From: Rhynochetos jubatus
Taxonomy: Eukaryota > Chordata > Aves > Eurypygiformes > Rhynochetidae
DNA: 64,000 nucleotides
Direction: 5' to 3'
Assembly (NCBI GenBank): GCA_027574665.1
Contig: CM050651.1
Location: forward strand, 9,425,501-9,489,500
Of this stretch, positions 34,401-47,300 are shown one piece after another. The first letter of the stretch is position 1. Every line of letters begins with the position of its first letter. Below the pieces are notes generated by a model. That model was not told where the DNA came from, searched no databases, and saw nothing but the letters and a program-made list of their open reading frames with translations. The translations under genes and the position numbers were made by a program.

Positions 34401-37400
34401 TGACAGAGAGACATCTTTTATACACAGAGACTTTGCCATTCATTGGGTCTGTCGAGCACCAGTTTCGCTGCCCTGCGCTGTCTGGAGGAACTGAAAGGCC
34501 TTCGGGGATCTGATATTTAGTAACTGTGTAATTAGCAGGAAAACTCGTTACTCTCAAGAGCAGAAAGATGAGGTTTCGAAAGTTAGTTATTTTTTAATTT
34601 CAGCCAGTTGTAACAGAGGTGGCAATTGCGTGATGTGAGGACAAAGTCTCGGAGCAGGAAAGAGGAGGGATGCTGTAAGGCACGGCCTACTCCAGCCTGC
34701 TCCCACAGGGAAGCTTTGGCCATTTTTTCCTATGGGCTTCTATGGTCTGGGGAACTGCTTGCCTCATTTTCCTTCTGTCAGATCTAGCTGCTGCTCCGTG
34801 TCCCAGCAGAGCTTCTTGAGAGCCTTTGATGTGCGGAGGAAAAGCATCTGTCTCCTTCTGGAAGGTATAAACGTCCTTGGGTTTTTCTGCAGTTTCTCAG
34901 TGGGAGTGCTGGATTTAAGGGGTTAAATGCTGTTACATCCTGGATATGCAAAAGTTTCAGCCCAGACCCACAGAGACAGTATTTAGTATTTATTTTCCAC
35001 TGATCTCTGGGAAATGGGCTCCTAAATCCTCCTGGTTCTGGAACTGATAGAACTTCATCTGCGGGATAGTCTAATGGTTGTAAATTTTTGGCTACTTCTA
35101 GCACCAATTCAGTAGGTAGCAGGGTTGCAGAACAAGAGGTCCAAGCCTTGGTCGTTCTTTTATACACGTCTATGAAGTGTGTCATGACAGTGAGGTACCC
35201 TGAAGGAAGAAAAAGCCAACCTGTGTAGGTGGTTATTTGCACACGCCTTGCAGTAAATCTACTTTCCTCTTACCCTTCCTCTTCTCAGAGCCGCCTCCAG
35301 TAATAACAGGCTACAGGCTGCATCTAAGGAGGCCTAAAAGGCACAGCAGTGTCTCTGAAATCTAGTCAAAGTGGCATTAGAAGTCTTGCTCTGCATTAGT
35401 TGCTGAGAATTCTTCGCACCTTGTGTTCTCTCCCGCTGACTGCTTTGTCTCTGTACGCGGAGATCCTGAACCAGCAGAGCTACCCTGTGGGTGCCTCCAA
35501 AGCTGCGTTAACTGTGGTTTACCTTTTTAGCTGTGCTCGCCCTTCTGGCCGCCTGTGTTGATTTTCAAATAAAAGGTGCTCTGATGTCAAGGATGGGTGG
35601 AGGAAATGAAGAGTTTAGAGACCCTGACTATGCTGGCACCACAAAACGAGTACGAATGGTAACAGCAAAAGAAAGGCACGTTAATTTGTAGTGTGTTTCC
35701 GCCGCGGCAGCTTCGAGGCAGAACTGATTTTAGAGCGCTGCCATCCCCTGCTGCTACCAGATAAAGTCGGTCAGCCAGTGTTTAAGCGCAGCTCACACTT
35801 ACTGTGTGCACCATCGCAGCAGCACCGCTTGCATTACAGGCAGACCTGTAGGGGGGCTGTACCTGAAACAGTCTCTCTCGGGTTGTTTCTTACTAACAAG
35901 AACTTTCCTTAGCAATGATCCGGACAGAGTTGGCATGGCTTGTGGAGGGAAGAATGAGGCTGGGTTCCTCCCACCCGCCTTTGTCCTCCTGCTTTCGTTA
36001 AGATTTTAGAACGTTTTATGGATCGTGTTATCTTCAGGTTACCTAAGGTGCTGAGCGTACGCAGCGATTCTGCCATACAGCTGGGTATAAACCATGTGTT
36101 AACCTGCAGGATATAACAGCCACCTCGTAGCGCCGTTTACAGCGGGTAAAAATACACTGACATCCTTCAAAGACACCCTCTGGCTAGAGGAAACAAAACC
36201 GGGCCAGAATGATCGCTCAGTTGTTTAACCTGTTTACATAAGGTTTTGCTTGGGCTCAGTGTATCCCCATCACTGAGGCTGATGTATGTTAATCTGTATT
36301 CATTTGGAGTCTCTTCCTCTCTGTCTGTATCTTCCTGGGCTCTTCTGTTGCAGCGTAGGCCCCAGGCAGCCCTCCCAGCTGCACGGTTCAAGGTGACCCT
36401 GCGCTTGCGCCGTTTGCTTCAGTCCGTGCGCAGGTAGAGCCTGGGCGTTACTGAGGCCTGTCAGCCCTGTGTGCCACTTAGAGAGCGAAAGGATGCAGGG
36501 GCTGCCGCTGAGGAGGGAAACGACTGGTGAGAGGAGACTGCCAGCTGCTACTTGTGCAGGAGAAGAGGGGGAATCGTTGTGTACTGTTCTCATTCCAGAA
36601 GAGCCGGGGGCCCCAGCAGCACTGCCAGGTAGTAAGTTCAGAAAGAAAATGAAAAAAATGTCACAGGACAGGATTAACTCAGGGAACTTGCTGTTACACG
36701 GTACTGCGCAAACCACGACTGTAAACAACACTTCGAAAGACAAGTCCATGCAGGTAGGTCCATTGGTACTTTTAAACCAGATACAGCGTCTAGCTCACGC
36801 TGTCCTCAGCTGCCCTTTCTGGGAGCTAGCAGGGTGCCCTGTACTGTTCCGTTTCTGATGCTCTTTTGTGACTTGGTGCTGGCAACCAGTTAGTGGATTA
36901 AATGGCCCATCCTCTGACCCAGGTGGCAGGCTTTGTTCCCTCACCCCCCCCTTAACTCCTTGGCTTGCAGTTGGTCTGTCTTCCCCATGGCTGCCTGCTA
37001 AGTGGTATGTTAAAAAAGCAAAATATTCCCGCGCTGGCAGGAGGTCGTTAATTAATGGCCTCTTGGGAGTGACCTTGATGGTTGAAGTCATTCAGTGGAG
37101 ACGGCTGTCTGTCAGGGTGGTGTGGATGTGGCTGCCCCTGCCCTGGGGAGGGAGAAGACAGGGCAGTGTTTCTCAACCTGTTGTAGGAACACTCACCTAA
37201 ACCTGTTTTCTCCACTTTTACTCATGTGCATGGGGATGCGTGTGTGTGTGTAGATGAAAGGTCTCACATTCTAATCGGTGTTAGCGGTGGTTGGCTGGGC
37301 TGCACTCCGGTCTCTGTAAACCAGCACTGACTGCTCGAGCAGCCGACCTCTTCTGCAGCGTGAAGGGGGACAGCAGAAATCCTGCGGCCCCTCTTCCGCG

Positions 37401-40400
37401 GCGCGAAGGTGGCGGCGGCAGGTGCACGCGTGTGTCAGCCACACGTGAGCAGCTGCGGTGTTTGGACTAACCCTCCAGGCCGCCTTTCCCCAGGCTCGCT
37501 TGCAGGGCTGAGTGCGGTGTCGTGCTTGCCTTGCTGTTCACAGAATGCACTAACTGTAGTCTCGCTACTAGTTTTTTCAAAACTGCTGAACTGAAAGGGG
37601 CAAGTCATGTGACCGCCTTCTCTGTTATCTCCTTTCTGGATACAGCAGGAAACACCTTGTCTCGGAAGCTTTATTTTAAGCAGACTTGTGCCAGGTGCCA
37701 GTCTCAGAAGCAGTGGATGAGGAGAGGTACCCCACCCCACTGCGCTGTCACCCAGGGCTTGCGCTTGTCTGGAGCAATGCCGAAGCTGATGGCCAGTCAA
37801 GATCTGACACCAGCAGAAGCAGGTCTGTCTCCTTCCTCTTCTTGTTGACACAGGTCGGAATGCCCAGAGCTCTCGGGCAGGACAGTGGACTTGTCCAGTG
37901 TCTGGTGGGCTGGCCGATAGCAACCACACCAGGGTGTAAATGAACAGGCTGAATCCTGCTTACGACTGCCCATGGGAACAGCCATGTTTATTTTTGACCA
38001 CGCACACGCTGAAAGCTGTGACGGTTCCTCTCCCGCTGCATTCCCTTCTTTCTCCACAGGCTGCTCGCTCAAGGACCTACTTACATTTGCAGGCCTGACA
38101 ATTGAACAGTTTGGCTCTTGACGTCCCTTCTTTGAGTTTGTCAACTCGGCTCCCTCGGTAACAGCGAGGGAAAGGTCAGGTAGTCAGCAGCATAGATCTT
38201 TCAAAGCCTCCTGAGGGAAGGGACTTGTTTTGAAAATGAGAACATCAAACTGACAGATGTGAGACTTGCAGCGTAAGAGGAGTAATACTCCTGTAGACAG
38301 AAGGGTCGTATTCAGCGTCGGTTGGTTTGGCTTTAGGGTACTTGTCACAGTACTGATCTCACCTCAAGTTATCATTGCAGCAGGCTGGTTTAATAGTCAA
38401 ATTTGCACCTGCCCATATCCAAGTGTGCTTTTCTGTTCACCTTATAGCCGCTGTTTTGAACACACAGTCTGTGTTTTCCGTCTGAAGTAGTAAGTGCTTA
38501 GAAAGGACGGTGACATAACTGTGTTGCAGAGCCCAGTCTTTCTCTGCTGGAGTAATAGAAGCTCCTGATCCCCTTGCAGTGTTCTGCTCCCTAAAATTCT
38601 GGGTTTGCTGTACAAAACCTGCTCCCTGAAGCAAAGGGGTTTGCTGTATGACATCATCAGGCTCAACAGATGTCTATTTCCCCAACAAGGATCTGTAGAC
38701 CGGGACTCCCCTGGTATCTCTTGGTAGATGTTTTGAAGGTGATTTCTGTTCCCAGTGGTAGGAGACGAGGTTTCCAAAGGGCAGGATCTACCCCAGTCCC
38801 CCATGGACTCAGTGGCCGACAGCTGCCTGGCAACACCATGGCCCTGGCAAGGATGGGGCAGGAAGGAACTGCCTGCCTGAGTGTGTGGGGCAGGCAGTGC
38901 ACGAGAGACTACTACTGGCACTGCCTTGCACGAGCGGGGAGTGTGCAGGCTTGTATCCCTTGCCTCGAATTCCCGAGAATCTTGTGTGTGTTAATTGCAG
39001 CCCCTCAGAAACCTTCACAAAACCTGTACTCACCCCGTCTGGCTTGTACCCCGTGTGGATTTCAGCACCCAAGACCAGCACTGGAAGACCGGGATGTGGT
39101 TTAGGCTGTAAGAGGCTGTGTTAGAGTTCCGTGTTGGAAGGAGGAGTGAGGCTGCCACAGACATGGAAGACACAGGGTTAGGGAGCTTGGCGTTTGGTCA
39201 GAGCCCTGGGGTACAGAGGCTCTGAGGGCTCCATGGTTGAGCGAACCTGCAATTGGCTGACAGCCTCTGCAGGGGCAGACCGGCTGGGCTGTAATTGTTC
39301 CTTTTATGCCATTTGGAAAGGTCTGGATGTTCTGTTCCAAGGGAGCTGTAAACTCTGCGCTTCAGGAGTACAAACCTGGCTGGCTCTCGCGGCGGTGGCG
39401 TAGGACGCACGCTGGAAAAGAAGTAGCTTGCTAATTTGCCGTTCAGAAGGTCTTTTGTTCTTTGCCTCTCTGATAACAGCCGAGTCTAAGCAAGCCTCGT
39501 CTGCGGGTTCAAAATTAGCCTTTGTTCATGAAGGGACCTTCAGGTGTGCTTAACCTGTCTTACCTAAAATCTCCTGGGAGACTGGGAGGTTTGGTATATA
39601 AAAAGAATGTCAGTTGCAATACTGTCTGCGCTTGCCCAGTTGGTGAGAAGCTGAATGAGCGGAGCAGTACAGAGCAGAGGGTTGGCCCTCTCGCGGTTCC
39701 AGAGTTGTGATCTGACTTTGGCCTTGGATCAGAGCAATTAGGGTGTTCAGGGTACTCTGCTACCCCGGAGTTAGCCTGGGAAACACCGACTTGGTGCCAT
39801 TTCATTCCTTCCCTGATGTCTCAGCCCCAAGGAGGGATACAATCCTTTGTTGCTGGTTTGCCCAGAGAACTGGGACGGATGGAGAGAGGTGGTTTTGATT
39901 CCGCAAACATGCTGTCAGTCCTGGAGAAAGCAGTGTCGCCAAGCGCTTACAGGGAGAGCACCGTGATTAGGTTTAAATTGTGTCAAGTCACAACCACGGA
40001 AAGCTGCAATGTGGCAAGTTTGAGAATAGGGTGATGGGAACAAATCAAGACTTTATGGCACTTGAAGAGCAGTTTGTGATTGCTTTTCCTTCTCGTTTGA
40101 TCTTCAGATAATGAAAACCTTGCAGAACACCATGGCTGGCCTGAAGAAATTGCTTTTGGTATCAGCAAGCTTTCCTATTCACTCTTCTCCTAGCCAGAAT
40201 TACGCTAACAGAGGTGTGTATTATAGTGGAAGGAATAGGGACAAATAACATCCCTTCTGAACTGTCAGTCACTCAGAGAAGTACCGGCTTTTGCTGTGGT
40301 TTAGTACTCCCACAACAGAGCTTAATGCAGCTTTCTCAGTAAAAGCCCCTAGGTAGCGTAAGCAGCAGAGGTGCAATTCATACTGGCTTGTTGCTCTGGC

Positions 40401-43400
40401 CAGGGTTCTGTGGCTGTCCTGTCATCTTGCGGCTTCAGAAACCGTACCGATTGCATAGGGGGGTCGGTGCTAAAGTCTGGTGTTTGTGTGAAAATTGTGA
40501 CTTTCAGCGCAAAGAGAAAAATAGTTGGTGTAAATAAGGCATGGTCCCATCTCACCCTCAGGCTGACTTGGGATTTCGAAATGCAACGAGGTAATTACTG
40601 TAAGAATAAGGGAAATAAAGGAGTGAGTGGGGTCCTGGTAGGTTGGACAGAGCAGTAACTGCATGCTTGCATTGCGGCCTGATCCCCTGCTGATTCACTC
40701 CTGTGTTTGTTGGTGGAAAATCCACTGGCATTATCCTGCAGTGAACCGGTGTAACCGTGAGGAGATTCTTTAATCCTCTGCATTTCCCTCTGAAGGAGTG
40801 GCTACCTGCACCTTGATCCCTCCTCCAATCTGTGCTTTCTCGTTGCGCGCTGGGGTGTTTCCTGAGGAGAGACACACAGTTGTTCGATCAGGTGCGCTCC
40901 AAAGGAGAAGTGAAGACAGTTTTACTGGTGACATTGCGTATAATTAACAGAACTTTTCATTTAGTAGCTGCAGTCACAATGGCTTTAGAGATGCCAGCTT
41001 CGGAACGGGGAGTCCCTGACGAGAACCTTGCAGTTACAGGCAGTCAGGTTCAGAAAACGTCAGTCATTCTGGGGCAGATGCAGCAAAAAGTAAATACTGA
41101 AAATCTACGACGAAGCTGCTTAAACGCTTAATAGCTGGTTTGGGGCGTGGCCAGAAAGGCACCGCTCCTGTCGCAGCTCAGTCGGCTCTCCCACCGAAAC
41201 CCAGAGGGAATTGGCAGCAAAGGTGTTGAGGTGTTTCTTTATCCACCTGCGTGACCCGTGAGGCAGCCTTTTGCAAATGAGAATTGAATGTTGTCGGTCC
41301 GGGGGTCGCGGGAATGGAAGCAAGAGCCGCAGTGTCTTGTCCGAGTTCAACAGGCGAGTCCGTGACGGTTTCCCCTTCTCTGGCATGCGGTTATTAAACC
41401 AACAGAGTGCTCGGTGTGGATCGGCGGGTGGCAGTGGTCTGTGCGAAGCGCTACTGGTCGTATGTCACTTGGGAACGCTGGTTGGAAGTAGGGAAGGTGG
41501 ACCGTTTTGTCATCTTAGCCCGCATTTTAATGGCAGTGCTCTTATGCATAGACGGGGAAAAAGAACCGAGGTGGAAAATACACTGAGCTGGTGCTTTTTC
41601 TGCTTGAAGCCTTGGTCAGCCCTTGACTCGCTTTTGGCATCGGCTCATCTGGCTTTATTATGATACGTGATTTAGCTCCTTCTGTGTAAGATACTTGATA
41701 AAGCTACGTGGATATTCTCCTTTATGGATCTGCTGTGTACAGCTGGAGAAAGGTCTTAGCCACGGGTTGAATAAACTCGTAAATCCCCCAATAGCAAATG
41801 CTGCAAATGCTTACCTTTTGTCACGGTTTTCCCAGCAGAAGGGAGCGTCTTGAAAACACGGCACTGACATAAGGACAGAGCGTCCTTAGAGAGTTACTGG
41901 CTGGTAGAAGTCACTCTGTGCTCAATGTGGGAAAGCAGCGTGGAGGCGAAGAGCTTTCTGCTCTCTCTGGCAGGGACCTGCGCCCTTGGAGACGGTGTCG
42001 CTGCCCGTGCAGGGGGTAGAAGTTCTCGTTTCCGACGCTGAGCTCTGAAGCTGTGAAGAGAGGTGGAGGTGCTCCCATGAGAAATGGTGTACCTGAAGTT
42101 ATTCAGGGTTCAGAGCGTGGCAGAATATCTTACGGGAGATTCCCGTGGCACCTTGGTAGCTAGAAATGAGACCTCAGCAGAGTGCCGTATGCGTTTTACA
42201 GAGACGGTGTGTTGCACAGGTGCATTTTCAGGTGTGGACTGCGATAGGTTGCATCTAACAGGATGGTGCAACCCTTCAATGACGTGAAGATTACTGAGAA
42301 CTTGGGATCTTGTGCAATGAATGTATGACTTCTAGCATGCTCGAATATGCCATTTCAGTAAAATCTTTGTGCAGGCTTAGAATTCCTCCTGCCTTAGCTA
42401 CCGTTACCATTTGGGCATCAGTTCTCTTACAGGATTAAAACAATCTGCTCTTCTCCCACCTCCTCTGGGCTGGAGCAGCAGGGCTGCGGTGTCCTCTGCC
42501 CTGGGGCTCTGTGCCAGCCCTGGCTGCAGTGGCGAGGGTGCCTTCGGGCTGCTAGCCCCCCCTGAGGCCCCTGGTCAGGTCTGCTCTGGGGCTGCCTCCG
42601 GGCTCTCTCCTTCAGGGTTGCCAGCTTTTCACTGGGGTGAGTCTACCAGCCGTCTCCTCTCCCCCCTGCAGCCATCTCATCTCTGTGGCTGTTTCCTGGG
42701 CTGTGCAGATACCTGGGACCTTCCTCTCTCTGCCCGAAATCGCACCCTGTGTTTTACTTCTCTTACTGCAAGTTTAGGGACGGTACTTTCTGCCTCCTGT
42801 AGTTATTGGCACCCAGCACGGAACAGCCCGACAAAATGATCTCAAATATGATGATGGCTTTTAAAATCTGTGGCTCTGTCTCTAACTTCCTCGGAGTAAT
42901 CGAGAGCAGAGATTTAGCCTGCAGCAGCTGCAGTTCCCCGTGACTTCACTACGGTTGGGGTCCCTCAGGCTGATTCACCCGTCAGTAATCACATGAAATG
43001 CAAAGGCGGCTTTTGGGAAAAGGTAAATGCTGATAATCAATAAGGCCTTTCCTGGCTGATGGGACTTTTTTTTTCTGTGACTTCTAATATGCACTCACAA
43101 TTTATGTTTTAAAGAAAGTTTAGGCTGTAACACGATGTTCTTGTTCAAATAAATGACTACTTCCAGGACCTGCAGAGAAGGAAAAGGGAAGGAAATGAGA
43201 GAAGAGATGGGAAGTCATAGAAACAGTGAAAGTAAAGAGGAGACCCAGAACACATCAACTTTCGTATCGGGTTGGCAGTTGCACATCAAGGAGTATCAGG
43301 CACGTCTGTTATCGGGGGAGTGTGACCGCTCTGTCACCAGGTGCCTCCAGGTTAAACAGCCAGGCAGCCATGTCCCAGAGCCACAAAGATGAGGTGTGAG

Positions 43401-44317
43401 CACAGAATCCACTGTAGCGTGTCCCAGGGTGGCTGCAAGGGGCATTGTAGGCAGCCTCGGGGCCCGCTGCTGGTAACTGACCCATGTGAGAAGAGTACGA
43501 GCAGCAATCTCGTAGTGATGTAGCAGAGAGAACTAGCCAGAAATGTGGCCCCTCTGGCAGGCTGTTGAGTGGCCAGGAGGAGGGAGGTGTCAAGGAGGAG
43601 CTTTGCCTTCCAAAAGCAGAGCTGAGAAAGCAGGCCAGGAAGGAAAGGGCTCCGCCGTGACATCCCGGATCACTTTGTGGCAGTCTTGCTCTTCAAATGT
43701 ATTTCCAGTGTCAGCGTTGAGCAAGACAGCCGCTTGATTTTGAGAGGGGAGGGGAAAAGTTTTCTGGGCAGGGGGTAGAAAAAAATGAATGCATTCATTT
43801 ACATAATGGTCTGAAAAACAATGGTTGAATAAGGAATCAGAGTTGTCTTTTTTGTTTTGGTGACTGTGATGCGTTTTCCGCTCTAGTAATCTCTTTGCGT
43901 TCCAGTGAAATACATGAGGCCGTATGGTGGTACCACAGGAGACTTTTCTTTAGCTTGCAACCTTCTGGAACTTGGAAAGGGAGCTGACTTAACGGGTGAT
44001 GGATATTTAGTCTGCTCTGTGAAACTCAGTAAATGAGAACAGAGAGAAAATGCGAGGGAGACTTCAGTGGAGATTAAGGGGCTGTCGTATTGTTTTGAAG
44101 GAAAAGTGTTAGAAAAACCTTAGCAGGTATTGGGTTTTCTAGATTGTTATATAAACCCAGCTGAGACAAACAGGAAATGAAATGCTAACATGCTGGTACA
44201 ATGCAGAGTGAGCAAGATTAGAGTTTATGATTGAATTTACCTTAATTAATACGGTGTACATGAAGAAATCCCTTGGAAATCAAGGACTGAAGTTTTCCTT
44301 CGTAACGTAAATAAAAG
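28448..44317. other. Intergenic sequence, no gene supported
   Basis: About 16 kb between the annexin 3' end and a low-complexity tract. It contains only short open frames. I checked the longer ones (for example 28412-28885 minus, 34784-35242 minus, 36469-36858 plus, 37435-37929 minus, 38442-38921 minus, 40832-41131 plus) and recognised no protein family. One minus-strand stretch near 34985-35198 has a good acceptor and is discussed under findings. No CR1 signature was seen here. Confidence 0.55.
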
Positions 44318-44379
44318 CCCACAACCCAAACCAAAATCAAACAAACCAACCCCCTCCCAACAACCCAAAACCAAACCCA
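44318..44379 (+). repeat. G-free A/C-rich low-complexity tract
   Basis: About 62 bases contain no G and almost no T, made of irregular CCAAA, ACCCA and CAAAC units. It could be a decayed simple repeat or transposon tail. No function is suggested. Confidence 0.8.
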
Positions 44380-47300
44380 GGCAGAACTTGGTCACCTTGG
44401 GCGATTCACTTTCTTGTCATATACCAAGGTTTGGGAAAAGACCTTCTTCCCTTGAAATTTTTTTGTCTGTCCTAATTTATATTCCTTCAAAAGATTTTTT
44501 TTTTTTTTTGCTGAGAGTTGGAGGGTGTTGTTTTTCTCTTTCTGGAATTTAGATGAGGCCAACGGAAGTCTCCTGGAAGTAAAACCTAAAGGCTGGAAGA
44601 TACTTGCTGCTAGCTCCAATTAGTCTGAACTGGAATTGAACTGGTGAATTAGTCGCTCCGTAGACCAGAGCAAGTTAGTTCGGATATATCTGAACAGATG
44701 ATGCTTAGGTTTCTCGGCCTGATTTTATGGTAGACTTATGCAGATTGAATCAATTGTTACCGTTTATTGAAGAGCGAGCTAACGAGCTCTGTAAAGAGAA
44801 GGCTTGACGCAATGATTTTGCACAGTAAAAACTTGCTCGGAGTAATGGCATAAATGCGAAATGACTGGATGGTCGTTAGCAGAGTTGTGGAACGCCAGCT
44901 GAATCCCAAGCATAAGAATCCAAAGGGCTGAAAATGGAATAATTAAACAGAAGAGCTATGAGAAAATGCAAGTGAAACTGTTTGAGTCCTGTCTTACCAC
45001 TGAAGGCAGGCTGATGGGAATCTTGGAGCTGACTGGCACTCAAGAGCTCCCTGCTGGGTACCTCGGTGGCATTATGCTGTGTTGAGCTGTCACCCTAACA
45101 ACACATCGGCGGGTACATCTGAAGTCTTACATGGCAGAGGGCTCTGTAGCGGTGCCCCTGCTACGCGTGAAGGGTAAGGTTCGCTGTTAAACGTTGAAAT
45201 CTATTGATAGGCGGTGGATCGGATGAATTGGAGCCGAGGTCACAAACAAACCCAGGTGATGAGGATGATACTCAGATCTGGCAGACTCCTGTGCACCTGC
45301 AAGTGGGGAAGGCCAGTAGGTGATTCGGAGCATGCTGAACGGCAGCTGGCTGACGGGTGCTAGGGAATCCCAAAGAGAGGGGTGTGTCTGAGATCTTGGG
45401 GTGTTTCCGGCCCCTGCATTTGGATTGAGCCTGATGCTTTTTGGAGAAAAGGTTGAAAGGCATAACCCTCTCTTCCAAGCAGGGAATCAAGTCATTATTT
45501 CATTGAAATCCAGGCAAATCTCTGTTTCAAAGATTTCACATTTATAGGACCTTGAAGTAGATGAGTTTTTGTGCAGCAGAGGGAAAACCTTTATTTGGTT
45601 TCTTCTTCATGCAGATGTGTTGGTAAAGTCTGAACCAACAGCATCCCGCTTCTCAGGTGCAGTGAAATGATCTCGCTGCCTGATTCACAGGAGGCTTTCT
45701 TGTTTCATGTGGCAAGCTGTATGTCGCAGCAGAGAACGGCTTCCTGCAGGCACACGTGGGCTAAGAGCTTTCTGGAGCTGGTGCATTTTGCCCGTGTGTT
45801 CTGTAACATACTGTTGGTCGGACACAGCATCAAAAGCACTTCAGATTTCTGGAGCTTTAGAAGGAAAGGCGCAGTGAATGCCTCTTGTCTCTCTTCCTTG
45901 CTTCTCTAACATAATCTGCTTCTGATCTGCTCTTCAATTACTTTTTCAGCGGCTTGGATTGGGGACCCCTGTTCAATGAATTAGCTTCTTGGGAAGGAGC
46001 AGGGTTATCTAATTAATTCGATAATTTTGACTCTCAGGCTTTTAAACGGTATTTGGACTAGCAACATATTCTTAGCTTCATATGTGTTCCCCGTGACTCC
46101 TGGCAGTATTTTGGGCATCCTTGTCTTGTGCTCTCGGAGGGTGCCGGGAGCCCAGCAGCACCGCTCTGCAGACGTGTCGTCGGAGCCCTGGGGCAGCTCC
46201 CAGCCGGGCCAGCCTCGCTGACGGTGGGAGCAGGTCCGGGTGTAAAGGCATGATGCGCGCCCCACGGGTGCCTGATTGCAGTGCTCCTCCCCTATCTGAC
46301 CAACCCAAGGTGAGCGCAGATCTGGTGTTCGTGAACGTTTTGTTAGTGACATGGATAAAGTCAAACGTAGAAAATCCACAAGATGCTTCTGTAGCAAAGC
46401 TGAGCTGAGCTGAACAGGATTTCCCAAGAATCAGACTAGGTAATTCTGGATTTTCAAACAGGGAAAACTTCACACTAAAGAAAAAGTAATCAATCAATCC
46501 CATTGCTCCAGTCTTCTCCCTGCTGCTGTGTGGGGACCTAATTCAGGACTGAGTTTGCAACTACTTAGGGAAAGCAACAGCAATTCAGACTTCTGCTGGA
46601 ATAAATGAATGCTGGCTTTCTTAGCTGTCACAATTTTACGGATGCCACATAAAGGTATGAGTAATATTGTCATAATGGCACGGTGCGGTGACAAGGATGG
46701 TGGTGGCAATTTCATATACAGCCTGAAAATGCTCTTTCTGTAGAAGGGAAAAAGCTGCTTTTTTACCCCCACATCAAAGTGTCTGACGTCTTCAAAAAGG
46801 TCTGACTGGGTCTGTTTTTCTTTGTGTGAACAAAGATGTCGAATACAAAGACATCAGTAAGTTCTCCCTGTTGCCTCGTACTGGCTGAGTAGTTCCAAGC
46901 CAAGCTTCAGCAAGCATTGCTAACGAAGAGACGCTTCCTGCTTGGTGTCTGCCCAAAGCAGATTGCAAAGAGCGTAGACCATTTCATTTTCTCCGCTTGA
47001 ATTTCACCTCCTAACTTTTCCCAGGTTCGTGCAGCTTCCTGTAATGAAACGGAGCACGCGTGATGCAGGTTCTTAATGATGAAAATACAGGGAGCTGATC
47101 TGGATTGCGAATCTGTAAAGGGAAGTAACCAACCGTACGGCTCTAAATGGCAGGCACTGTACCAGAACGATAAATAGCAAAATGCCTGATGACAAACAGC
47201 TTGGGTTTCGTTTGTTTCTTGAACTCCAGGATATCTCCTGAGCTGCCCTTGTAAACCTGACCGTGTCAAGCAAGCTCCTCGCTGCAAAAGAGCTGGCTGG

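Noticed and set aside
38442-38921. 159-codon minus-strand open frame
   Set aside because: Overlapping frames of similar length exist on the opposite strand, and no family resemblance was seen.
42411-42839. 142-codon open frame with Leu/Ser/Pro-rich peptide
   Set aside because: It has no recognisable domain and no convincing flanking splice or promoter signals. Its composition matches the GC-rich DNA.
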